Assembly (NCBI GenBank): GCA_024741835.1
Contig: JAENRP010000003.1
Location: 280,960 to 344,959, forward strand
Length of the DNA stretch: 64,000 nt
Direction of reading: 5' to 3'
DNA from: Diplocarpon mali
Taxonomy: Eukaryota; Ascomycota; Leotiomycetes; Helotiales; Drepanopezizaceae
Part shown: piece by piece, positions 45,815-55,795 of the stretch
Layout: the number at the start of each line of letters is the position of its first letter
How positions within the stretch are numbered: position 1 is the stretch's first letter
The notes under the pieces: generated by a model
What the model saw: the letters and a program-made list of their open reading frames with translations, nothing else
Databases searched by the model: none
Told to the model about the DNA's origin: nothing
Program-made: the position numbers and the translations under genes

Positions 45815-48800
45815 ATTGACAATGCTCGGGGCTTGGATGCTGTCTGACTGCAAGCCTCCCAGAAACGAATGGCTGAAGTTGAGTTGGCGGCGGTCAATTC
45901 AGAAGATCAGAGAGAGAGAAAATCAAGAGCCGGCAGAGTAGCTGGTGCAGTATACATGTCTGCATGGTCAGGTGGTCTGCACCCAGCAGGTGCGAGCTTC
46001 ATTCGAGAACAGGGGCGATTCTTGAGTGGCAGGTGCATGATGCGTCGGAGTGTGACTTCACGAGCATCACACCACGTATGACTGATTGAAATGCCCGTAG
46101 TGGTACCAAAGTCGAGACATCACAATTTGGAGAGATGAGATGCTGCTGCTCACGCTGGTGTATGAGTTGCACAGGGAACTTGTCCGCGGCTTCCTGGCAC
46201 CGATACCACTGAGGCTGAATGACACCGACGGCAGCGATGTGTCGCAGGTCTGCGGGAAACTGATGATTCAGGTTTGGCGAAGTCCTGTCGGGCGAGCATT
46301 CTAGTGCCGGGTGTTAAGGAAGTCGGGGGAAGCAATCGGCCTGCTCACAAGGCGGCCGAGGGGGCGTTCGAACGTTACCGACTCGCATTTCCAAGGAATC
46401 GTGGGTCCTGGCTGATGGCATCTCAAGCAAGACCATTGCAACAGAGATGGAGTTCTTGCAAGTTCCCAGGAGCTGAGAGGTGAGATCTCAAGTCAGAGGG
46501 AAGAGTCTCAAGGCTAGGAGAGAGAATCCGCGAAGGCTCGGCAAACTGCTGCACGTGACCCGACTGATGCAAACCGAGTGTAAATATATAAAAGGCCCCG
46601 ACCGTGCCTCTCGCATCTCGGGTAGCTGCTCACGGAACCGAGTATCTAGGACAAGAAACATGACCTGAGAAACGCCCTCGAACCTCGAAGTGAATCCTTG
46701 GGATGCTACACGACTAACACCCCTCGGGAGTCGAGAGAGGCAGCTCGATCGCGGAGGACAGCAGAGATGGCCTGCCGTGCAACATGTGTACAAGTTCCTG
46801 GCTCATCTCCGACACGACAGCGCCCGGGCAGCATCGAGGGGAGTGCTGATGCCGCCTGCCGCCAGGTGGAAGGGTGTCTCGGCTCTGAAGGGTTGGAAAA
46901 GAGGGATCTGAGCGACGATGGAGATGAATAACAAGAGGGGGTGAAAGGGCTGGGGAGCACTGGCATCGAGGAAAGGGTAAAGCGTCCTTGATACGACCAA
47001 ATGCCGTAGAATAGAGTCCGCCAAACCACCACCCGGAACACTTCCGAGCGACCGTTGTAAGATCAGCATTGCGAGACATTCTAACCCCAATCACTCACGT
47101 CTCCTCAAGAACCTCTCTCCCGCAACGCCTCGCCACCTCCCCCAAGCTCTATCTTCAGCCCGATTCTACCCACAAACAGTATGCCCCCTGCCCAGCATAC
47201 CGGCCGCAAGGTGCCATCTGAACGGGAGACTGGTCGCGGCAGATGGCGGTGTCTGGGCTACGACACTTATCCCCGAAGAGCCCCAGGGCGCCTCGACAAG
47301 GCCACGACGTCTTGCCGGGTGGGTCCAGCACACAAAAGGGAGCTCGAGAAGACGGGACGTCGAACCGCAGATGAGCGGATACGTCATCAAGCACGACGCT
47401 GGTATTTCAAGAGAGGACGTAGCGCAAAAGTAAGCACTCACGGTGCTATGCCACTCGGAAGATCACCCTTTTCACCACAAGTGCTTTCCGAGTGAGCCAC
47501 GGATAAGCGAGGAAGTAAGAGGGACGAAGAAGAGCGGTCACAAAAACGAACTGCGACCCTGTGTTGCTGCCCCTAAGCGAGGACCAGCAGGCAAGCAAAG
47601 CTCAAGGCTCAGACGTGCTTTGCAACGCAGAGCCGAGTATCTAGGTATCGACCTTTCTGTCTCGCTGCGGTCAGAGCATAATGAGCGATATGGAGGAAAA
47701 GCTCTCTATATCTAGCCAGACCCGCTCGACCCCCGCCCTTCCCTTTCGCTTGCACGGAAAGGAGAATGTAAATAAACCAAGCCACGAGACTCAGATGCAG
47801 CAAGCGCTCCCTCTCTCCTCGCTCGAACGCAATCCGGAGATAACCCCCCCCGCACCAGGATATCAACCACGCCTCCGCTCTGATCCTGTTGTTTGACAAA
47901 ACTCCGGAACACGAAGCTGGTAATTGAAGAATCAGAAGTCGAGTTGATCCCCGTCGGCGACGTACACCCAGGAGCGGCGGACGTCGTTCGAGGCTCACGA
48001 AAGGCAGGCGTCCCCGGGCCAGAAACGCTATTTCCCCCCGAGGAATAGCGGTAGGAGAGTGACCTCTCCCTGACAAGAGTTTGGCCTGATCAGAGTCCCC
48101 CAAGCCGTTCCACTCGCACCGGTTTATCTGAGGCTCGTTGTTCCCGAGTAGGGGCAGCCAGAAGCAGAGGGCTGCGCATGCTATGTGAGGTACAGACCCA
48201 CTGACCAGACCACGGGCGATAGATGGGGAAGCACTCTCAAACAGTCAAGCGGAAAGAAGATGAGATGAGAAATGAGGGGAGGGGGGGAGGAGGGGGAGGA
48301 GGGGAAGGAGGGGGTTGTGAGTGGAAAGAGAGAGAGACAGACAGGGTCAAAAGTCAAGCGGAAAAGAAAATAAAAGAAAGAGGAAAACGGGACGCCACGA
48401 CAAGGAAGGCTAATACGCTGCATACAAACAGGTCGACGTCAAGATCTCGGGATCAGAGGGCGTCATGACGGTGTATTTTGGGCCGGAGGTCGTGGCCGAG
48501 AGCGAGAAGTGAGGAAGGTCAAGGACCGAGGGTTGAGGGCTCGCTGTGGATCGCGAGGATCGATAGCACTGCTTTCTGGCGATAGTTGACATGTAACAAG
48601 TTGAGCAGAATGACATGTCGGTTCACGGTCTCAAGCAAAGCTACCTACGAGCGAGCGAGAACATCACGATCAGCAATATACCAGCTCAGCCCAGTCCTAG
48701 CTATAGACTTCGGACTGCAGTAAGCACCTAAAGCTTCGTACTTTCCCTCCATCTAACACCACACCCGCATCAGCGTCTCTCCGCTCCAGCGGCCGTAGCC

Positions 48801-48816
48801 CGAGAGCAGATCACAC
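45815..48816. other. Long intergenic region, GC-moderate
   Basis: About 3 kb between the divergent start of the WSC gene and the 3' end of the dienelactone hydrolase gene. ORFs on both strands (for example 46714-47094 and 47609-48103, both -) are low-complexity and overlap each other in several frames. None shows a family pattern. The first few hundred bases should hold the WSC gene promoter. Confidence 0.45.
48276..48312 (+). repeat. G-run tract with quadruplex-forming potential
   Basis: Within 37 bases there are at least four runs of four or more G separated by one to five bases, within a longer purine tract (about 48250-48400). Four such runs satisfy the usual sequence rule for an intramolecular G-quadruplex. 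No gene depends on it visibly. Confidence 0.6.
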
Positions 48817-49849
48817 TCACAAGTGCTTCCCAAAGAACTCCAGCAGGGTCTTGTAGCCCCTCTCATACTCCTTCTTGACCCCCTCGTCCTCGAGATTACT
48901 CCGAGCAGCCATCCACCCATGGATCTGATCTCCGAAGACCTCCACGTATTTCTCGCCCGTCAGGTTCTGCTTGAATTTCTCGACGTCCTCGGCGGGCTCG
49001 TCGCCACTGGCTAGCATGCAGAGCGGGATCGTGATGCTTGCCGCTTCGGACGGGTCGACCATCGCGGGGTGGCATCTGTAAAGCACATGAGCACCTGCTC
49101 CGACGATATCGAAGCGCTGATGCCACCGTCGGATCGAAACAGGTCAGGGGTCTCGGGAGGGGTGCGGAACGTACTCAGCAGCAGCCTTGAACGGCGTATC
49201 CTTCCCACTCGTCATACTAACAATCTTCCCACCCCAGCAGAAGCCCACAACACCCCACGTCTGAAGCCCCGCATACTTCGTCTGGGCCTCCTTCACGTAC
49301 GCGGGGACCTTCTTGGCCGCGGCCGGCGGTGCGCCGGTCGTCTGGAAGAACTCTCCCAGAGCCTTGCCTTTGGCGTCCGTGTCGGGCGGGTACCACGAGA
49401 TATCCGCGGGCTTGCCCTCCAAGAAGTCGGGCATGAAGACCTGGTAGCTGTGGTCTTGGTCCGCCGTGGCCAGGATGTCGGCGCCTTGGATGGATTGTGG
49501 GAAATAGCCAAATATATCGTAGATGTACAGCAATGCCTTGGACGCGTTGGAGGGGCCGGTGACGTCTGGGGACTGTCAGATCTGCAGCATCTCTCGGCCC
49601 TCTTCAACTTCTACTTCACGACTCCCCTTCCCTCTGGAGTCCCTCCCACCTTCACAACTCTAACCCCATCATACTGCCAAAAGCCACGTCTAGCCCCATC
49701 AACACGTAAATGAAGAGAGAGGTAGGAGAACAGCCAGACTCACAAGTTTTCATCCCCCCAATCGTCTCATACCGCCCCTTCCCCTCGTACCCCTTGGAAA
49801 CAATAGGAGGGATGCTGCAACAAGCCGCGCTGTGTCCGTGCTGAGCCAT
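48817..49849 (-). CDS. Dienelactone hydrolase family protein
   Basis: This is an alpha/beta hydrolase of the dienelactone hydrolase (carboxymethylenebutenolidase) family, predicted cytosolic. The exons are 49849-49744, 49565-49175 and 49075-48817, giving 251 residues, which is the usual family length. The nucleophile motif is GFCWGGK with Cys145, typical for DLH where most alpha/beta hydrolases have Ser. The acid is probably Asp191 in ASGDEPAED, and the base is His218 in IHGWMAAR. The first part (YIYDIFGYFPQSIQGAD and VFMPDFLEG) matches the family core. Fungal members include the yeast AIM2-like proteins, whose substrates are mostly unknown. All three splice pairs are canonical. Confidence 0.88.
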
Positions 49850-50736
49850 TCTGGATTCTCGTCTTCTTCTCCTCGGAAATCTCTTCGCTGAGTGCGGAGG
49901 TCGGTGCAGTGGTCGCTAGAGTGGGCTTCGAGCGAGAATTGAGTCCTGCAAAGTTGGGTGCTTGGAAGGGTTGGCGATGAGACTGCGAGGGACGTTCGTG
50001 CAAATGGACGCCCGGCAAGGAGGGGTTGAGCGGGGTCGTCGTGACGTATTACACGATCCGGGGTTGTACGGGCCAGAGCAAGTAGGGTTTATCTCCGACT
50101 TTTATACTTTACGGTGGTGCTCCGCTCGAGGATGAGCCATACCCGGCAGCCGGTGCCGAAAGCCGGGCGAAAGAGCCCCTCCCTCCCGCTCTCTCCTACG
50201 ACTACAGAGGGATCACTTGGAAGTAGATCTCCGAGATACGTGGAAAGACATGGAGCATTATCCTTTCCCGGGCGTGTGGATTGTCACAGGCAGGAAAGAG
50301 TCTAGCGACGGATGAGGTGACGGTATGATATGAACGACGCGGTGAAGAAAAGATACTCGCCTGGTATGGAAAACACCAACACAGACGCCTTTTGTTCCGG
50401 GGCAGAAGAGGAGAAGGGTCAAGATGCGAAAGAAAGATTGCTGGAGCCACTCCGATGAGCCGCATCCGGTTCTAGATTCAGAGGTATTCTATCAAGCCAA
50501 GTGCCGACCAGTGCCCCTCCCGCTTCTCTCGTAAGAGCTCCCGAGAACCGGAAGCAGACAGCTCGTGAAGCGGCGCTCCTCGATGCCGCCACCACCTACC
50601 CATGCCAGGCGACGCCGGAAAGAAGAAGCTAGCCTTTTCGAATCCGGCATGCCAGATCCCGATCGAAGTCCACTTCACGACCGGAAAGAACAAGACGCAC
50701 GCGCGAGCCGAGGCCTGGCAGAGAAGACAGCGTCAT
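49850..50736. other. Intergenic region, no gene seen
   Basis: Promoter side of the dienelactone hydrolase gene and 3' flank of the SH3 protein gene. No supported ORF. Confidence 0.5.
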
Positions 50737-52685
50737 CTAAAAGATGCTGTTTACAAGATTCCCTCCAATCGTCGCTCCGGCTCCGAAGATGGCCGCGTTC
50801 CCCAGCTTCTTGCCGAACTTCTTGCCCATCTCCGACCCCTTGCTGGACTTGTCGTCGGTCGGCTGCTCGGCGATCGCCATGGGAGGGACGGAGCTGTTGT
50901 ACGGGTTGCTCGGTCCCGGCGCTGGTGGCTGCATCTGCTGCGGCGGCGGCGGCGGCGCGTGCTGTGCGGGGTAGCCAGCATACCCCTTCTCATTCCCGTA
51001 CACGCCGTGCGGGTTCATGTACATGTTCTGCATCGGAACGAGCGTCACATACGTCGCTGGGAACACACCCTCCAAGCCGGTCCGCAAGTTCTTGCCCAGC
51101 CACCAGTCCTGGTTCATGTACTCGAGGATGGAAATCTGGTCGCCGGGCTCGAAGTTGCAGTCGCCGGGCTCCGAGTAGCGGTACTGGGCTGTGGCACGGG
51201 CTATCTCGGCCTTCATCGGCGGGGGCGCGGGAGAGTGGGCGGGGAGAGCAGGCGTGCGGTAGGCCGGAGGGGCGTCGCTGGGTGGAGTGTCGCGGTTGAG
51301 CTGCAGGTTGGAGAGCGCGGCCACGGGCGCTGGGGAGGGGGTTGCCGCCGGGTTGGGTACTGCGGGAGTGGGTGCGACGGGGGTGGTCGCCACGGGGTTG
51401 TTACGGGTGCTGCCTCCAAGGGGCGATTCGGCGGGGAGGGCGCTCATGATGGTGTCGTAGACTTCGTCCGTGATGGCTCCATGTTCGGCGAGGCTCTCGA
51501 GTTCCTGTCTCCCACGATCAGCCGCGATACGAACACGTGTAGGCACAGAAGAGGGGAAGCACGTACATTCTTGATGTTCCTCAGGGAGCGGTTGTTGTTG
51601 ATGATCTTCTGGCGCTGCTCGGGATCCATGGTGAGCGGCAGGGCTTTATTCTCGTGGTAGGCGTATTCAATGTCTCTGCAGTCCGTACAATTGTCGTGGC
51701 GCTCACAGCCTCTGGGATTCGCATGCACCAGCTGCTCAATAGCCCTGCGTTCTTCCGACGTGAAGTGGCCTGGACCCCGTCTGCTGATGCTCCGCTGCTG
51801 ACGCCTGGAGGGACTGGTCACCGGCTTCGTGCTCCAGGGGATGCGGAGGTGGTTCAGCTGGAAGAAGGGGGTCGGGGAGCCGAGAGCGATTTCCGTAGGC
51901 CGGGGGCTGAAGCCGCTGCGTTTGCGCTGGGTCTGGCAGAGCTCGCTGGCCTTCTGGGGGCGGGGACGGGGATCGACGGGGTGCGGGATGCTGGGGCTGC
52001 CAATCGACCGGCTCGTGATGTTGTGGTTGTTGTTGTCGTTGTTGCTGGGTGTCTGGGAGGTGAGAGGCGACGGCGAGGAGGATTCGGCCGGCACGCGCAT
52101 GGACGCGGCTGAAGTCCGGCTCGGCGTCCCCCCCGTGGAGATGCCCAGTCCCCGCAGAGCAACAGGGGCCGAGGCTGACCGGCTGCCGGACTGGAGCGTG
52201 GACGACAGAACCCGCACCGGCGTGCTGCGACTCGCGATCCGCACAAAGGTCTCGGCCTGGCCCCTCAGATTCTCCTCCAACAGCTCCTCCAGCAGCGCCG
52301 ACGGCGATCTCGTCAGGTCCGTCGGGCACGCCGTCGCTGGCCGCGGAGTCGGCACCGAGTCGTCAGACGCGGGAGACTCGATCTGCAGCTGCTTGGCGAG
52401 GGGGGCGAGTCTTCGGGTGCGCTGCACGTGAGAGAGGACGCCGACGGCTTCGGAGCCCCTCGACCCCCCTTGGAGTTGGAGGGGCGAGGAGACATTGCGT
52501 CGAGCGACGCCACGATGGTCGTAGAAGGTGATTCCTAGGCCGTTGTCGCTGGTGCCGCTGTCGCTCTCCTCATCGTGGTTGCGATCATTGCGACTGCGGG
52601 ACAGCGGCGAGGGATGCATGGATCTGTACATGTTGGTACAGGTAAGACCTGTTGTCGTGGTGTTGAGATGGACGATGACCTCCAT
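50737..52685 (-). CDS. SH3-domain protein, Lsb1/Pin3-like, with long N-terminal extension
   Basis: The exons are 52685-51567 and 51504-50737 (62-nt intron), 628 residues from the first ATG. The C-terminal part matches fungal Lsb1/Lsb2(Pin3) proteins, which bind Las17/WASP and act in actin-dependent endocytosis. It has an N-terminal motif NNNRSLRNIKNELESLAEHG spanning the intron, then a Pro/Ala linker. The SH3 domain runs from ARATAQYRY through DQISILEYMNQDWW to GVFPATYV. A Pro-rich, Gln-rich tail follows and ends in KKFGKKLGNAAIFGAGATIG. In yeast the protein starts at the NRSL motif, which here corresponds to an internal ATG at 51629 (276 residues). The upstream 352 codons are open and in frame, Ser/Pro/Arg-rich and disordered. 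They end in a conserved-looking Cys/His segment (ERHDNCTDCRDIEYAYH). Whether both forms are made cannot be told from sequence. Confidence 0.75.
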
Positions 52686-53028
52686 GGTTTCGGTAAGATG
52701 TGAGTTACATGGAGGTGTCTTCCCCTAGCGTTGGAGCCGAAGGTGAATTGATATTTGTTTGGAAAGGTGAATCGGTGGTCAGTATAATAGTATTGTGTTT
52801 GTTTTGAAAGGTGAATATCAGTGGTCGGTTTAGTATTATGACTGACCACACCTCTTTTCACCAGGCGGAACACCAGGTATGCGCGTTTCATCAATGACCA
52901 AACAACCTCATAATAATGGCAAAAACAAAACGTCTATCTCTAATACAATCGAGCTCGGTATATCCAACCACGAAAATGCCGCTCCGGTTGTATCAGACCA
53001 GACTTATCCTCCTCTTCCCCTAACCTTC
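52686..53028. other. Upstream region of the SH3 protein gene
   Basis: This probably includes the promoter. The segment GGAAAGGTGAAT recurs near 52760 and 52805, each copy followed by a CAGT-containing stretch, so it carries a short imperfect duplication. No gene was seen. Confidence 0.4.
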
Positions 53029-53665
53029 CTACCTCTGCCTCTGTTCCTCTGCCCCTCCAATATCGCCCTCACCCCCTCCTACCAAAAAACACTCCGTCTT
53101 CCCCTCTGCCTTCACAGGTTGAGCACCAGCCCTTCTGCTTCTGGGACTATGTGCCACCATGATCCAGGGCGTGGTACTTGTCTTAAAACCACTCTCCTCC
53201 AATACCAAATTGCCGGCCGGCCGAATTGTGTCGTGGTATGCGTCAAGCTCGTTCTTCGCATTCAAATTATCTGATTCCCAGCGTATCAAGCATGCATTGA
53301 CCGTATGGTATCCTGCCCGGCTGCCTAGGCTCAACAGGTTCCCAAGACCAAGCAGGACGAACTCCCAAGAATCCAGAGTCAGAGGGAGAGCAGCGAGCCA
53401 CATCTTGCAAAGTCTCTAAGAAAGGCCCAACATCGCTGGTAAGGCACGAGGACTTGGATGACTCGTGCGCAGAGGCCGTTGGGGGCGTTGAAGGGTAATC
53501 ATGATCCTCACTCGCCCTCTTTTCCACCATATTGAGTCGGCACTGCCTCGCACTTCTCGGCCCAGAGCGAGGGAAGCTCACCGTGGCCCTGCTACTCCCA
53601 CCAGACGGGGTGTAGAAAGGTGACGCGGAGCTGGAACTCCCCATCTCGAGGCATTTGCCAGACAT
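53029..53665 (-). CDS. Hypothetical protein, uncertain structure
   Basis: I do not recognise a family. A frame from the ATG at 53665 reads a Ser-rich N-terminus (MSGKCLEMGSSSSASPFYTP) and runs to 53267. A second frame, open from 53403 to 53029, ends in a more structured-looking segment (KNELDAYHDTIRPAGNLVLE). One gene with a single intron between about 53400 and 53280 would join them, but I could not fix the splice sites. It could equally be two chance ORFs in GC-rich DNA. Confidence 0.2.
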
Positions 53666-54532
53666 CCCGATGAGTGATCGCAGCAATGCTGATCCAAAGG
53701 TCAGACGACAGTCGCAAGCACGGCTGGTAGCCCCAACTCAGTCAACCGGGAATGGCGAGAGTAAAAACAACGGGCCAGAGAATTAACCGTTGAAGTTTTG
53801 TTTACCGTCCGGATGTAGGGGGGTGATGTTGCAAGCGAGACGGGGCCCTTGCTTCCGGTAACGAGAGAGATTCGCCCCGGTCCGGACAGAGAGGTACGGG
53901 AATATAAAGTACAACATCCCCGCGTCTGGCAAGCCCAACTTCTTCTAATCTCCTCGCGACGTCTACGCACATCTCGCTCGTCATCTACATCTCCACGATC
54001 TGTCCGCGTCGAAGCTCTCGTGACATGAGCCGTTACGCCGCGGCGTAATGAGGCCTGATTCCGCGGGCGTTTTGCTCCGAACCGCCATCATTGCCAGGCA
54101 TATCCGGGCACCGAATTGCACACGTGACGTACCAGCCAGGCCGGAGAAATGGCTTGGAGCGTCACCGCCGAGGTCGTCAACAAGGTCTCCGAGAAAAACA
54201 TCGTTGATTTGAAAGTCAGCGGGCCCCATCGAAACCAAGACTCAAAGCGGACCTGGGAGCTGGCGTGGTATATATTCACTGGTTGGAATACCCACTCGTG
54301 GGTGCATTTACTGGTGCGTAGAGCGTGCCAGTTCAGCAGACTTGTATTTTTCTCGGAAAAGAATATGTACAGTTTCAACCCATCAAGTCGTTTCATCTCA
54401 GTCCGCTAGCAGATGAAAAAACGCGACCTGCCACCGCAAATATATATATATATATCGAGCGCGCGCTTCGTAGCAACCTCTTTGATTGCAAATCCAACAA
54501 CTCAGCCATGCAATCCGCGACTCACTAAAGCT
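53666..54532. other. Intergenic region, no gene seen
   Basis: Spacer up to the 3' end of the peroxidase gene. It contains an AT dinucleotide run at about 54440-54458. No supported ORF. Confidence 0.5.
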
Positions 54533-55795
54533 TTACTTGGTCAGTGGGATGGGGCATCCAAGATTCTTCAACGACGGAAGGATCTTGCTCAAGACGAAAG
54601 ACAGCCCATTGACCGTCGGGGTCACCACGCCGTTGAGCGAGGAGGGGACCCGCTCAGTGGCGAGCTGGTACAGCAAGCAAACCGTCGTCGAGATTTCTGG
54701 CGCTCTGACCAAGGTCCCGTTCTGAATGCCTTGGAAGTTGACAAGGTCGAAGCCGCCGTTGCCGGTAGCACCGCCGAAGAGAACAGGATACTCGAGGTAC
54801 TGGGCGAGGATCTCGGTGACGACGTCTTGGTTCGTGTACGGCTTGATGCGGTTGGTCCAGTTGTCTGGAATCTTCTCCTCGCCGGTGAAGGAGTAGGTGC
54901 CATCCCCGTTGTCCTTGGCGCCGAAGAAGGAGGAGATGGTGGCATAGTCTGGGATGTAGTCTGGCCCAGAGGGCATCAGTTCGTACAAGAAGGACGAGGC
55001 ACCGAAGAGCAGAAGGGAGAAGGGGCCAAAGTAGAAGTTGGGGTTGTCGTGGAGGGACTCTTGGTACCGCTGGTAGCGGTACCTGGCCATGTTGTCTCGG
55101 TTGTAGAGGCCACCGGTCGCCTTGGTCATCTCGCCGAAGAGAGTGCCGTTGAACTTGAAGTTGTCGCCTTGAGCGGTAAAGAAGTCGTTGCGGGTGAGAG
55201 AGCTGTCGGCCTCGAACTTGTTGTGGCCGTCGAGACCGGGCTGCGACCCGGTCAGGGCGGGGTTGAAGGAGGTTCTGCTTGTCGCGTCGCAACCGATCGA
55301 CAGTCTCTCGGTGACAATATCACCGTCTGTGGTGGTCAGGCCGAGGAGTGCCAGGAGGTTGGCCAGATCGTACCCAACATTGTATACATTCTGCTGAGCA
55401 TCGACGAGCTCGTTGTAGGTAACGATCCCGTCACGAGCCAGGAATCCATGGTTGGCGGCAGCGTTGAGCCCTGGGCAAGGACCTCGGATATCCCCCGGCC
55501 CTGGCTTGATGAAGTAATGAGCAGTATCACCATCGGCCGGGACTTTGTAACCGCCCACGCCCATCCCTTGGGAGCCATTCTTCGCACCGTTGTATGGATA
55601 TTGCTCCGAGATACCTCCAGCTGGGACGTGCTTCTCCGGGGGGGTGTATGGGCAATTCAGAGGACCGCCGGGGTTTGCACCGCCGGATGTTTGGCGACGG
55701 AACAGACTCGAGTCGACACCCGCCTGTTCGGCGACGAAGGGGAAGGCGGAGACTGACTTGGCCGCGAGGGCGATGGAGAGCAGCGAGTACCTCAT
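54533..55795 (-). CDS. Secreted heme-thiolate peroxidase (chloroperoxidase / unspecific peroxygenase family)
   Basis: This is an extracellular heme enzyme that uses hydrogen peroxide to oxygenate or halogenate organic substrates. It is a single-exon gene of 420 residues. MRYSLLSIALAAKSVSA is the signal peptide, and a dibasic site (Arg33-Arg34) suggests Kex2-type processing. The heme ligand is Cys107 in the PCP motif (RGPCPGLNAAANHGFL). The acid-base glutamate region is FEADSSLTRND (Glu195, with Arg202), matching the EGD/EAD-S-TR-D motif of the family. Several N-glycosylation sequons are present (for example NGT, NWT). The length exceeds that of short peroxygenases (about 240-260) and fits the long ascomycete group. 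An ATG at 55861 is in frame, but 55795 places the signal peptide correctly. Confidence 0.92.
   Translation of the reverse strand: MRYSLLSIALAAKSVSAFPFVAEQAGVDSSLFRRQTSGGANPGGPLNCPYTPPEKHVPAGGISEQYPYNGAKNGSQGMGVGGYKVPADGDTAHYFIKPGPGDIRGPCPGLNAAANHGFLARDGIVTYNELVDAQQNVYNVGYDLANLLALLGLTTTDGDIVTERLSIGCDATSRTSFNPALTGSQPGLDGHNKFEADSSLTRNDFFTAQGDNFKFNGTLFGEMTKATGGLYNRDNMARYRYQRYQESLHDNPNFYFGPFSLLLFGASSFLYELMPSGPDYIPDYATISSFFGAKDNGDGTYSFTGEEKIPDNWTNRIKPYTNQDVVTEILAQYLEYPVLFGGATGNGGFDLVNFQGIQNGTLVRAPEISTTVCLLYQLATERVPSSLNGVVTPTVNGLSFVLSKILPSLKNLGCPIPLTK

Noticed and set aside
47609..48103. 164-codon minus-strand ORF in the 46-49 kb spacer
   Set aside because: It overlaps ORFs in other frames, is low in structured segments, and shows no family match, signal peptide or exon partners.
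51654..52431. Plus-strand ORFs opposite the SH3 gene extension
   Set aside because: They are antisense shadows in GC-rich DNA. The minus frame is longer, has an ATG, and joins the SH3 gene in frame.
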